The position numbers and the translations under genes are program-made. Positions 10,683 to 20,634 of a DNA stretch of 64,000 bases are shown here, one piece after another. Source of the stretch: Lingula anatina (lineage: Eukaryota > Brachiopoda > Lingulata > Lingulida > Lingulidae); assembly GCF_001039355.2 (NCBI RefSeq), contig NW_019774692.1, forward strand, positions 472,461-536,460, written 5' to 3'. Positions within the stretch are counted from its first letter, which is position 1, and each line of letters starts with the position of its first letter. The notes below the pieces were generated by a model. The model saw only the letters and a program-made list of their open reading frames with translations, had not been told where the DNA came from and did no database searches.

Positions 10683-11090
10683 TTAAGTTATTTTTTCTAA
10701 AAAAGAAATATTTTCTTTAATATTTTTTATTTTTATATTAATATTTTCATGTTTTTTACAAAGAAATTTATGTCCACTTTTTAATAAATTAAATACTTTC
10801 TTTTCTTTTGGAATAAAAAGTTCAAAAGTTTCCTCTTCACTTACTGGAATCTCATGATTATTACAAAGTCCAGATAAATAATAATTATTTCTTTTATATA
10901 TTTCATCAATCAAATCTCTTATTTTGTTATGTTTTTTTTGACAATTTTTACATTTATTAAAAATATTATTTCTTTTAATTTCTAATTTATTTTTTATTTT
11001 AAATAATTTAATTATTTTTGATTCTTTAATATTAAAGTTTAATCAAAATAATTGTATTGAAATTAAAATTGTATTTATTAATTCTCACAT
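10683..11090 (-). CDS. Small cysteine-containing protein, possibly membrane-anchored
   Basis: 135 residues under code 4, minus strand. A hydrophobic N-terminus (MWELINTILISIQLFWLNF) is followed by a basic stretch, then CKNC near residue 50, a CNNH pair and a CKKH pair, giving four potential metal-ligand positions in a zinc-ribbon-like arrangement. Unknown family. It converges with the membrane protein at 10305-10673, their stop codons lying about 10 bp apart. Confidence 0.55.
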
Positions 11091-11229
11091 TTTAAAATTT
11101 TTATATATTTATTATAATTTTATAAAAAATAAAAGATAATAAATTTATATAAATATTTTTTTATTTGTTTTTATAAATATTTATATAAACATAAAAATTA
11201 AAGATATATAGGATAGAAATACTTAAAAA

Positions 11230-11586
11230 ATGAATTTAATAGAAAAAATAGAAAAATTTAAATATTTTTTTTGAAATGAAATTAAAAATAATAAACCAAT
11301 TAGAATTAAAGTTTATGATCAACATGCAGGTGTTATTTTTAAAGTTATTGATTGAGGATTTAATGTACAATTTAATAATATAAATGAATTTAAATTAGAA
11401 AAAAATAATATTTATGAATTAGAAGTAATTTTTCCAATTTCTAATTTTAATACAATGTTTTTACCACCAAATGGTTTTACAATATATAAAAAAGATAATT
11501 TTAATGAAATAGAAAAAAGAATAAAATATTTTGATGATGTTCAAATTAAAAATATTTTAAAAATAATTAAATATAAAAATCAATAA
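11230..11586 (+). CDS. Hypothetical 118-residue protein
   Basis: Open under code 4 (two TGA Trp codons), with normal codon use for this genome. It begins MNLIEKI, the same seven residues that open the 72-residue protein on the minus strand at 12592-12810. Both carry an Ala/His/Gly trio followed by alternating hydrophobic strands, so they may be distant relatives. No known domain or membrane segment was seen. Placed in the accessory island among defence-type genes. Confidence 0.55.
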
Positions 11587-11763
11587 TTAAAAGAATATAA
11601 AACATTTAATTAATAAAATAAGAATCAAAAAATCAAAAAATCAAAAATTTATAAAATTGTAATAAAAACAAATTATTTAGTAAAGTATTAATTTGGATTT
11701 TTTAAAATATTATTTAAAAATTTATTTTGTAATATAATTTAATTTGTTTATTATTTAAAAAAA

Positions 11764-11892
11764 ATGAAATACAAAATAACTAAAGATAAAAGAATTAAAC
11801 CATTTGCAAAATATAAAAACAATAAAATTAATAAAATTTTATTAAATGATAAAAATTTTATGGATTTGATGAAAAAATTAGAAAATTGTTAA
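11764..11892 (+). CDS. Possible 42-residue basic peptide
   Basis: A short open frame starting MKYKITKDKRIKPFAKY and ending in LENC-TAA. Highly Lys/Asn-rich, no Shine-Dalgarno. It overlaps the 3' end of the convergent Fic/Doc gene by 15 bp. It could be the antitoxin or a small regulator of that neighbour, or chance in A/T-rich DNA; I cannot decide. Confidence 0.3.
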   Translation: MKYKITKDKRIKPFAKYKNNKINKILLNDKNFMDLMKKLENC

Positions 11893-12405
11893 TTTATTTA
11901 AATATCAATTTAAAATTTCTTTATGTTCTTTTGAATTTATTTTTGAATAATTTTTTTTATTTTTTAATTTTATTGTTCAATATTTAATTTCTTTTATATT
12001 ATTTTCTTTAATATAAAAACCCAATTCTATTGATAATTTTTTAAGAACAAATATTCCAAATCTTTTATTACCATTACTTATATAATGTGTACCTATTATT
12101 CTTATAAAAATTTGTATTAATAAATCAAAAATTGTTACATTTTCATGTTGTGTTAATAAATATAAAGAATGCATCATACTTTCTATACTTCCATCATTAA
12201 TTTCAAAACCAATTGGTTCTTTTCAATTAAATAGTTTATAATTTTTTTGTAAATATTTAAGTGAAATTTTAATAATTTTAAAAATTTTATTAAAATTTTT
12301 TTCATTTTTTTTTAAAATTAAAATTTTTGTTTTGGAATTTATTATTTTTAAATTTTGTATAATTTTTAAATCTTGAATGTTAAATATAAATATAGTATTA
12401 TTCAT
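11878..12405 (-). CDS. Fic/Doc-family protein
   Basis: 175 residues under code 4, minus strand. The core motif is H107-x3-N-G-N-K-R115 (HYISNGNKRF), matching the Doc-type Fic signature H-x-F-x-D/N-G-N-K-R, and is followed by a helix (FVLKKLSIELGF) as in the family. Fic/Doc enzymes transfer a phosphate or nucleotide onto target proteins; Doc is the toxin of a toxin-antitoxin pair. Position 2 after the His is Ile rather than the usual Phe. No recognisable Phd antitoxin is adjacent; the nearest small genes are at 11764 and 12592. Confidence 0.72.
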
Positions 12406-12591
12406 TTATTTTTTTGTATTAATTAAATTTAATTAATAGATTATATGTCATATATTCTAATAAAATAATTATAATTATTCTTTTATTTTTTGAATAATAT
12501 TTTTTATATTTTCATATTTAAATTTAATTTTTTATTTAATTAACAAATAAATTATTAAATTTAATAAATTTTTTCTTTTCAAATTATTTTT

Positions 12592-12810
12592 TTATAAATT
12601 ATTTTCTTTTTTTGATATTTCAAAATTATTATTTTCATTAATTTTTTCAAATTTTATACTGATTGAAAAAGAACCATCTTTTAATTTTTTTATGTTTCTA
12701 ATATTTACATAATAACCATGTGCATTATTATCAAGTATTGTTTCAAATTCTTTAACAGTTTCTTTTTTAAAAGAATAAAAACCATTTTTTATTTTTTCAA
12801 TTAAATTCAT
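12592..12810 (-). CDS. Hypothetical 72-residue protein
   Basis: Minus strand, with a good GGAG ribosome site 10 bp before the ATG. It begins MNLIEKI, as does the 118-residue protein at 11230. The middle part (GYYVNIRNIKKL, GSFSISIKFEKI) looks like alternating beta strands. It lies upstream of the Fic/Doc gene in the same direction with a 186-bp gap, so a shared transcript is possible. Function unknown. Confidence 0.55.
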   Translation of the reverse strand: MNLIEKIKNGFYSFKKETVKEFETILDNNAHGYYVNIRNIKKLKDGSFSISIKFEKINENNNFEISKKENNL

Positions 12811-13159
12811 TTTTTTATTAACTCCTATTATTTTTAATTTTATTTTTTTATTGATTCAATAAATTTATTTTTTAATAAAATATGTAATATATTTGTTTTT
12901 TATATTTAATTTTTTTTTTTTTTTTTATAAATAATATTTTAATAATATATTTAATTATATTTATCTATGATTTTATTTTTAATAATTAATTTAATATTTT
13001 TTATTTAAAAAAATTATATACAAAATATTTTATAAAATAATTTTTTGGTAATAATTAATTATTAAAAACAATAAATAATAATTTATCAAAAAAAATTAGT
13101 AAATATTATTAATAATTAATAAAAAAAATATTATAATTTTTTTGTTAAAGGAGTATTAA
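12811..13159. other. Intergenic region with poly-T tract and a dam remnant
   Basis: No intact gene. It contains the divergent 5' flank of the gene at 12592-12810, a run of about 17 T near 12910-12926, and the degraded 5' end of a dam methylase gene (listed separately). A promoter for the small zinc-ribbon pseudogene at 13160 probably lies at its right end. Confidence 0.6.
13020..13112 (+). pseudogene. Degraded 5' fragment of a Dam methylase gene
   Basis: About 90 bp aligns without large gaps to the start of the intact methylase gene at 16296, including the stretch equivalent to its first 30 codons (for example aataaataataattta followed by a run of A and aaatattat). The start codon and frame are lost through substitutions. 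By eye, identity is roughly 75-80%. Everything downstream of about codon 30 is absent. Confidence 0.65.
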
Positions 13160-13303
13160 ATGATGAAAGAAAATATTTGTGATATCTGTAAAGAATAAAA
13201 AAAATATTTAAATGAAGAATTATGATGTCATTCTTGTTTGAAATTTAAAAAAATAGAAAAAAGAATTAATAAATTAAAACAAATAATAGAAAAAAATAGA
13301 TAA
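13160..13303 (+). pseudogene. Small zinc-ribbon protein gene with an in-frame TAA
   Basis: Preceded by a strong aaaggag site. The frame reads MMKENICDICKE, then TAA (13196-13198), then continues in the same frame KKYLNEELWCHSCLKFKK to a second TAA at 13301. The two CxxC pairs (CDIC and CHSC) would form a zinc ribbon, followed by a basic helix, but the stop falls between them. The frame, codon use (TGA Trp) and RBS are otherwise intact, so the nonsense change looks recent. Confidence 0.6.
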
Positions 13304-13366
13304 AGAAATATTATTTTAGTTTTAATTTAATATTTTTATTTATTTATTTATTTATTAATTAGTAAT

Positions 13367-15217
13367 TTATTTTAGATCTTTATTTTTAATAATTTTTATA
13401 AAAATATTTCTAAAATTATTTATTGTTTTTTGATTTAAAAACATATTATTTTCGCTATTTTCTATTTCTTCTGCAAAATTTATAAAAAACATTGTATCTT
13501 TATTTAAAAATGGTTGTTGATTAATTATTTTCATATCTTCAAATAAGTTTTGAGTTTCAATTTTTTTATCATTTTTTAATCATTGTTTTTTTAAATTTAT
13601 AAAAAATATCTTATTTTTATTTTCATCATTTATTCAATAAGTTTTTCTTAGTCTATTTTTTGCATCATTTCCAGCATTATCATAATCAAAAATAAAAAAA
13701 GGTCTTTTGTTATTAAAACTTATCGATAAATCTATTAGTGGATTATTTGTGTTTTGAGCAGAACCTAAAGATAAGAATTTAATTTTTTTAAGTTCATTTA
13801 TATATTTTTCTTCTATTTTTTTATGTTTTAAAAAATATTTTTGAACTGCATTAAAAATTATTAAATCATGAAATCCTTTAACAAAAACATTGATAGAATT
13901 TATTAATGAAAGTGTCAATTCTCTGTCAATGTGTATGTGTTCTAGAAAAGGTCAAAGGCCAGATGTTTTATAATCATTATTTTTATTAGCAAATTGTTCT
14001 TTTATAAATGTACCATTTGAAACATTATTAATTAATAATGATATTTTTTTGAAATCATTTATATTGATAAAATATGGATTGTGTGTAGTTATTAATAAAT
14101 AAATGTTTTGATATTTTTTTATAAAATTTTCACAGTATTTTTTAAAATCTAAAATAGCATTAGCATGTAACTCATTGTCAGGTTCATCAAATAAAATTAT
14201 AATTTTATTATATTTTTTACTTTTTAATTTTGATTTAATATTATTTAAAAATAAAATTAATGATAGATATTTTTTTAATCCAGAACTTCTATAATCTAGG
14301 TTTTTAAATTTATTTGTTACATTTATTGTTTCATTTTTATTTTTTAAATTTGCAGCTCTAATTTTAAATGAATGATCTTGAATTATTAATTCAAACTCTA
14401 TAGTTTGTTGTCTTCAAAAATCTTTAATAAAGTTTTTAAATTGTATTTTTGTTTTTTCATTAATTTCTTTTATTTTATCTATTTTAGCATCACCATTTAA
14501 ATTAATTAATTCAACTATATCTTTTTCATTATGTCCTAATAGATTTCATAGATTTAAAAAACTTTGACTATTTAAAGCATCATTAAAAGAATATTCATAT
14601 TTTAATTCTTCTTTTTTAAAATCAAAAATACCAAAATAATTTTTATATTTTTCTGTTTGTTTTAATTTATAATTTTTATATTTTTCTTTTGAATAAATTA
14701 TTAAATTTACAATTTCACCTATAAAATTTTTTAATGATTTTGAATCTTTTTTTATTATATTAATTATTTTTTGTATTAATGTTGATTCTTCAATATTTAT
14801 TTTTTGTAAAAAATTAAAAAAATTTAAAGAATCTTTTTTATTTTCTGATATTAAATTTACAATTTCTCTATCTTTATTTTCATTACATATATCATTTAAA
14901 TTTTTTCAAAATGTTTTTATTTTTAAGAATTCATTATAAATTTCTTTTAATAAAATTTTATTTTCTAAATTATTTATTTTTCAAATAATTTCTTCATTAT
15001 TTTGATTTAAAAATTTAAATTCAATTTCAGTTATTGATTCATTTTCTGTATTAAAATTATTTCTTTTTTTATTTATTTTTTCTTCATTAAGTTCTTTGAA
15101 AGCATTTAATATATTTGTTTTTCCACATTCATTTTTACCAATAATATATTGAATATTGTGTTTTATATTGTATTCTAAATTTTTAATAGATTTATAATTT
15201 ATAATTTTTATTTTCAT
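13367..15217 (-). CDS. OLD-family ATPase with altered TOPRIM domain (copy 2)
   Basis: 616 residues under code 4. The N-terminal ATPase has Walker A GKNECGKT at 27-34, Walker B IIILFDEPDNELH near residue 343 and LLITTHNPYF after it. The TOPRIM region has FDYD at 510-513, but the position of the conserved metal-binding Glu is Lys447 (VFVKGFHD, where copy 1 has VEGYSE). The nuclease site may therefore be inactive or changed. It lies 32 bp downstream of the poly-Asn protein gene on the same strand, so the pair is probably an operon. Similar overall to copy 1 (7370-9235), but not close. Confidence 0.82.
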
Positions 15218-15249
15218 AATAAATTAATTATAATAATTTTTTTATTTTA

Positions 15250-16149
15250 TTAAATAATATTAAAAAATATTTTAAATATTTTTTTAATAATTTTTATATC
15301 AATATTTAAATTTTTACTTATTTCTTTTATTAAATAGTTTTCTCTTTCTTTAAAGTTTTTTTCTCAATATTCATTTATTTTTGTTCCATCATTATTTTCA
15401 TTACTTATATATTCAGAATTAATTTTATTAAATTCTTTATGTATTTTATTAACTATTTCATAATTTTTATCAATTATTTCTTTTTTAATTTTGGGATATT
15501 TTATAATTAATAAATTACCAAAATCAATTTTATTTTTAATAAATGGTTGTTTATTTTTAATTATTTTTTCATTATATTTTCCAAAAAACATATGTCATTC
15601 TTTATTTCTTGTTGTATATAAAAAAAGTTTTTTAATATATTTATTGTCTTTGTATTTGTTTTGAATAAAATTTAATGTTTTTGTAAGTTCTTCTTGTTTT
15701 TGTTTCAAAAAAATTAATTTAGTTCAATAGTCAAAAATAATAAGGTTAAAACTTTCTCCATATTTTCCATTTGAAGATTTAAATTTATTAATTTTTTCTT
15801 CAATTCTATTACAAATTAATTCAGCAATGGATTTTGAACTTGAATCTTTTAATTTCTTATTTTTTTTATATGAAAAAATTTTTGTAGAAACAACTTCAAA
15901 TTTTTCATAAAAATTTAAATTTTTATCTTCATCAAAAAAATAAACACAAATATCATTAAATGGTTCACTTTTATTTTCTGTATTTTTAATTTTAAAATTT
16001 ATATTTTTAAACATTAATTCTAAAAAAATTATTTTTTTTAATGAATTAATAATAGAATCTATTTGTTTTTTATTATTATTTAATTTTTTTTTAACAAATT
16101 TATTCATTTTTTCTGAATTTTCAATAAATTCTGTTTTTTTGTTTTTTAA

Positions 16150-16202
<53 letters not shown>

Positions 16203-16203
16203 T
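15250..16203 (-). CDS. Unknown protein with N-terminal poly-Asn tract, partner of OLD copy 2
   Basis: 317 residues under code 4. The start is the ATG at 16203, preceded by an agaaagg ribosome site. It opens with 17 consecutive Asn encoded by a trinucleotide repeat, then a Lys-rich helical part (about 20-80) and a mixed alpha/beta domain (about 90-230) containing the acidic strand FEVVSTKIF and the strand NLIIFDYW. The C-terminal about 80 residues are helical and basic. No family is recognised; FEVVSTK could belong to a nuclease-like fold but that is speculation. It is the first gene of a two-gene operon with OLD copy 2. Confidence 0.65.
16150..16200. repeat. (ATT/AAT)17 trinucleotide microsatellite
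   Basis: 51 bp of perfect ATT repeats on the plus strand, read as 17 Asn (AAT) codons directly after the start codon of the minus-strand gene. Length changes by whole units would keep the frame. Confidence 0.95.
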
Positions 16204-16295
16204 TTTTTTAACCTTTCTTTTTTTTATATATATCAAATATATTAAATATATAAATAAAAATTTTAATAATTGATTTAAATATAAAATATTTAGAT

Positions 16296-17147
16296 ATGAA
16301 ACCTTTTATAAAATGAGTTGGTGGTAAGAGACAATTATTAAAGAAAATAAATAATAATTTACCAAAAAAATTTAATAAATATTATGAATTATTTTTAGGT
16401 GGTGGTGCATTATTTTTATCACTTCAACATAAAAATGCAGTTTTAAATGATAAAAATAAAGAATTGATAAATACTTGAAAAATTGTTAAAAATCATAAAA
16501 AAAAATTAATTAATTTATTAAATGAATTTTCAAAAATAGAAATAACAAGAGAAATTTTTAATGATAAAAGAAAAGAATTTAATGAATTAGTAGCTAAAAA
16601 TACTGATGAAAAAATTAAAAAAGCAGCATTTTTTATTTTTTTAAATAAATCTTGTTATAACGGCTTATATAGAGTAAGTTGTAAAAATGAATTTAATGTT
16701 CCATGAAATAAAAGTTCTAAAATATTTATTGATATTAATGGAATTGAAAAAATAAGTGATTTTTTAAATAAAAATAAAATAAATATTTATTCAAAAGATT
16801 TTTCATATTTTTTTAATAAAATTAATAAAGGTGATTTTGTTTATTTAGATCCACCATATGATTTAATAAATAAAAATACATTTAATTCATATTCAACTAA
16901 AAAATTTGATTTAGAAGAACAAAAAAGATTAGCAAATTTTTGTAAGAAGTTAAATAAAAAAGGTGTTTTTTTTATGGCATCAAATCATGATACTGAAAAT
17001 ATAAGAGAATTTTATAAAGATTTTAATATTGAATTAGTTGAAGTTAATAGATCTGTAAATTCAATTGGTAAAAATCGAAAAGGACATGTTGAAGTTATAA
17101 TTACAAATTATGATAAAAATACAAATAAAATCAAAAAAATTAAATAA
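16296..17147 (+). CDS. dam: Dam-type DNA adenine-N6 methyltransferase (GATC)
   Basis: 283 residues under code 4. N-terminal [12 protein letters not shown] and LGGGALF form the SAM-binding motif, and DPPY at 185-188 is the amino-methylase catalytic motif, in the order typical of D12-class/Dam enzymes (DpnIIA, MboIA type). The substrate is the adenine in GATC, inferred from the family and from the DpnII-like nuclease gene that overlaps its 3' end by 38 bp. Together they make a type II restriction-modification unit in which translation is probably coupled. A degraded copy of its 5' end lies at 13020-13112. Confidence 0.88.
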
Positions 17148-17952
17148 AGAATATAAAAAAGAAAAATTATATGAATTTGTAGATTTTAAAAAAATTTTAT
17201 ATAAATTAAATGATATTGAAGATGTTATTTATAATTGACAAAAAATTTTAAATAAACCAAATTTTAAAAAAGAATTTTTTTCTTTAATAAAAAATGATAT
17301 TTCAAACTTAAAGTTAATTTCTTTATTATTAGCAACAAGATGAGAAAGATTTAGAATAAATTTAAAATTCAATTTAGAAAAAATAAATACAATTGATGAT
17401 AATTTATTAGAAAAAATATATTCAGAATTAGAAGAAACAGAAATTTTTAATATTTTAAAAAGAAATAAAATAAGTAATTTAAAAGATTATTTATTAGGTG
17501 TTTTGGCAGGTTTAGATACTCATGCAAGAAAAAATAGAAACGGAAAAAGATTTGAAAATAAAATAAGAAATATTTTAATAGAACATAAATTAAAATTTAA
17601 AGAACAAGTTAAGTTTCAAGATTTAAAAATTTCAGAAAATATTTTAAATAAATTAAATGATGAAATTAAAAAAAGAATTATAGATTTTGTAGTTGAAACA
17701 AAATATCGAACTTTATTAATAGAAGTAAATACATTTAATGTCGGTGGTTCTAAAATTGATAAAACATCAAGTGATTTTCAAAAATTTGGAAAAATAGTTG
17801 AACAAAATTTAAAAAATTTTAATTTTATTTGAGTTTCTGGTGGATTATTTTGAAAAAAAGAAACTGAAACTAAAAGTAGAAATAAAAAATATTTAAAATA
17901 TTTTTTTAATTTAAATGAATTTAAAATATTTTTATTAAATAAAAAATTTTAA
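17110..17952 (+). CDS. DpnII/MboI-like type II restriction endonuclease (GATC)
   Basis: 280 residues under code 4 from ATG 17110, within the end of the methylase gene. The central part (GVLAGLDTHARKNRNGKRFE) matches the signature of the DpnII family, and the following segment (RIIDFVVETKYRTLLIEVNTFN) gives the nuclease acidic core with D and E on adjacent strands. It cleaves unmethylated GATC by family inference. A start further downstream is possible, but the upstream 130 residues have good coding character and include several TGA Trp codons. Overlap with the methylase fits a coupled restriction-modification pair. Confidence 0.82.
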
Positions 17953-18000
17953 TAAAATAAAAAAGAAAATTATATAAAAAAATATAACTTATATAAATAT

Positions 18001-18052
18001 TTTTTAAAATATTGATTTTATAATTTAAAAATTTGATAAAATTTTTTTAGTT
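18001..18052 (+). promoter_or_regulatory. arc promoter block, copy 1 (upstream of arcB1)
   Basis: 52 bp identical at 51 positions to 19323-19374 upstream of arcA. It contains a TATAAT hexamer and a second -10-like GATAAAAT further down. Conservation of a pure-A/T block at both arginine genes marks a shared promoter or regulator site. Confidence 0.6.
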
Positions 18053-18162
18053 GTAGATAAAAATTATATTAGATTAAAGAAATAATAATTTATTTTGATA
18101 AATTATTATTATATTTTTTTATATTTTGTATTTAAAAATTTTAAAAATAAAAAGGAGTATAT

Positions 18163-19161
18163 ATGATTAATTTAAAAGCAAGAAATTTTGTAAAATTATT
18201 AGATTTTACACATCAAGAAATCCAATATTTATTGGATTTATCAAGAGATTTAAAAAGAGCTAAATATGCTGGAACAGAAGTTCAAAAAATGAAAGGTAAA
18301 AATGTTTGTCTTTTATTTCAAAAAGATTCAACTAGAACTCGTTGTGCTTTTGAAGTAGGTGCACTTGATCAAGGAGCACATACTGTTTATTTAGGACCTT
18401 CAGGATCTCAATTTGGTAAAAAAGAATCTGTTGAAGATAGTGCAAAAGTTTTAGGTAGAATGTTTGATGGAATACAATTTCGTGGTTATGAACAAAAAGT
18501 TGTTGAAGAATTTGCAGAACATGCAGGTGTTCCAGTTTGAAATGGTTTAACAAATGAATTTCATCCAACACAAATTCTAGCAGACTTTTTAACAATTATT
18601 GAAGAGAAAAAAACTTTAAAAGGTATTAAGTTTGCATATTTTGGTGATGCAAGAAATAATATGGGAAACTCTTTAATGGTAGGATGTGCAAAAATGGGAA
18701 TGCATTTTGTATGTGTTGCTCCAAAAGAATTATGACCTGATCAAGATTTAATTGATAAATGTAATGAAATTATAAAAGATGAAGAAACAGGAGCTACATT
18801 AACATTTGAAACAGATCCTATTAAAGGAGCAGAATGTGCTGATGTTATTTATACAGATGTTTGAGTTTCAATGGGAGAAAAAGAAGCAGTTTGAAAAGAA
18901 AGAATTTCATCACTAAAAGAATATCAAGTTAATATGGATGTAATACATTCTGCAAAAGATGATGTAATTTTCTTACATTGTTTGCCATCTTTTCATGATA
19001 TTAATACAAAAATTGGTAAAGATATTTATGATAAATTTGGTTTGACTTCAATGGAAGTTTCAGATAAAGTATTTAGATCAAAACATTCATTTGTTTTTCA
19101 ACAAGCAGAAAATAGATTACATACTATTAAAGCAGTAATGGTTGCAACAATTGGTAATTAG
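18163..19161 (+). CDS. arcB: Ornithine carbamoyltransferase, copy 1 (catabolic)
   Basis: 332 residues under code 4. It converts citrulline and phosphate to carbamoyl phosphate and ornithine in the arginine deiminase pathway. Carbamoyl-phosphate binding STRTR lies near residues 56-60, HPTQILAD near 135, the ornithine loop SMGE near 235 and HCLPSFHD near 270 (most enzymes, and copy 2, have Ala for this Ser). An aaaggag ribosome site lies 9 bp before the ATG. It has its own promoter block and terminator, so it is a separate transcript. About 90% identical to the copy at 20635 by eye. Confidence 0.95.
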
Positions 19162-19186
19162 TTTGTTTTATTTTTAAAAAAACATT

Positions 19187-19217
19187 AAAAGAGCAAAAAA
19201 CTTTTTTGCTCTTTTTT
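19187..19217 (+). terminator. Terminator after arcB1
   Basis: AAAAGAGCAAAAAA, a single C, then TTTTTTGCTCTTTT and more T: a long hairpin with a T tail, about 25 bp past the stop. Confidence 0.88.
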
Positions 19218-19322
19218 TTAAAAAATATTTTTATTTTTTATTTTATTTTATTTTATTTTTTTTTTTTTTTTTTAAATTTTTTTTGTATGGAAAATATATA
19301 AAAAGATAATATAGACATAGAT

Positions 19323-19374
19323 TTTTTAAAATATTAATTTTATAATTTAAAAATTTGATAAAATTTTTTTAGTT
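19323..19374 (+). promoter_or_regulatory. arc promoter block, copy 2 (upstream of arcA)
   Basis: Near-perfect duplicate of 18001-18052, differing by one base (G to A). It ends 57 bp before the arcA start codon. A long T run at about 19258-19274 lies upstream of it. Confidence 0.6.
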
Positions 19375-19431
19375 ATATATTAATATTTATAAAATATATA
19401 AAAAAAGAAGGAAAGGTGAAAAAGAAAAAAT

Positions 19432-20625
19432 ATGAAAAATGTTATTAATGTATTTTCTGAAATTGGAAAATTACGTTCAGTATTAGTTCATAGACCAGGT
19501 AAAGAAGTTGAAAACTTAACTCCTGATTTATTAGAGAGGTTGTTATTTGATGATATTCCTTATTTGAAACTAGCACAAGAAGAACATGATGCATTTACAG
19601 ATGCAATGAGAAAAGAAGGGGTGGAAGTGTTATATGTTGAAAAACTTGTAGCAGAAGCATTAGATGCTAACCCTGATTATAAAGAAGAATTTATTAAAAA
19701 ATTCTTAGAAGAAGGTGACATTCAACCTAGTCATTTAAAAGCATTAGAAAGTCATTTAAGAAGTTTAAGTACACAAGATATGGTTAATGCTATGATTGGT
19801 GGAATTGAAACTAGTGAAATTGGTGTGGAAATGGTGGATAATTATCCATTTGCATGTGATCCATTACCAAATGTTTTATTTCAAAGAGATGCATTTGCTT
19901 CAGTTGGTTGTGGTGTAACATTACATACAATGGCAAATAAAACAAGACAAAGAGAGACTTTGTTTGCTGAAGCATTTTTAAAATATCATCCAAGATTTAA
20001 AGATACTGGATTAAAATTCTACTTTTCAAGAGATGAAAAATATCATATTGAAGGTGGAGACATTATGGTATTAAGTGATGATGTTTTACTTGTTGGTGTA
20101 ACTGAAAGAACACAAATGGAAGCTGTAAAACTTTTAGCTAAAAATATTTTTAATGATGAAGAAACAACTTTCAAAAAAATTTATGCAATTGATGTTCCTA
20201 AAAAAAGAGCATATATGCATTTAGATACAGTTATGACAAATGTTGATTATGATAAATTTGTTATTCATCCAACAATTTTTGATGATATTGATCAATTTAA
20301 AATTTATGATGTAACAGAAGATGATGCTACATTAATTAATGAAGGTTTAATTGAATTCTTTACAGAATTAATTGGAAAAGAACCAGTATTTATTAAATGT
20401 GGTGGTGAATCTCCAATTGCAGCAGGAAGAGAGCAATGAAATGATGGTACTAATTGTATTACAATTAGACCAGGTGTAGTTATTGCTTATTCAAGAAACT
20501 GAGTAACTAATAAATTAATGAGAGATGCTGGAATAAAAGTTATTGAAGTTCCTTCATCTGAATTATCAAGAGGTAGAGGCGGTCCTAGATGTATGACAAT
20601 GCCTATAATTAGAGATAAGAAATAA
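19432..20625 (+). CDS. arcA: Arginine deiminase
   Basis: 397 residues under code 4. It hydrolyses arginine to citrulline and ammonia, the first step of ATP production from arginine. [32 protein letters not shown] and [19 protein letters not shown] carry the substrate and catalytic residues, and the nucleophile is Cys387 in GGPRCMTMP. Length is normal for mollicute enzymes (about 400-410). The start is preceded by aggaaagg about 15 bp upstream. arcB2 follows after only 9 bp. Confidence 0.97.
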
Positions 20626-20634
20626 TATTACAAT

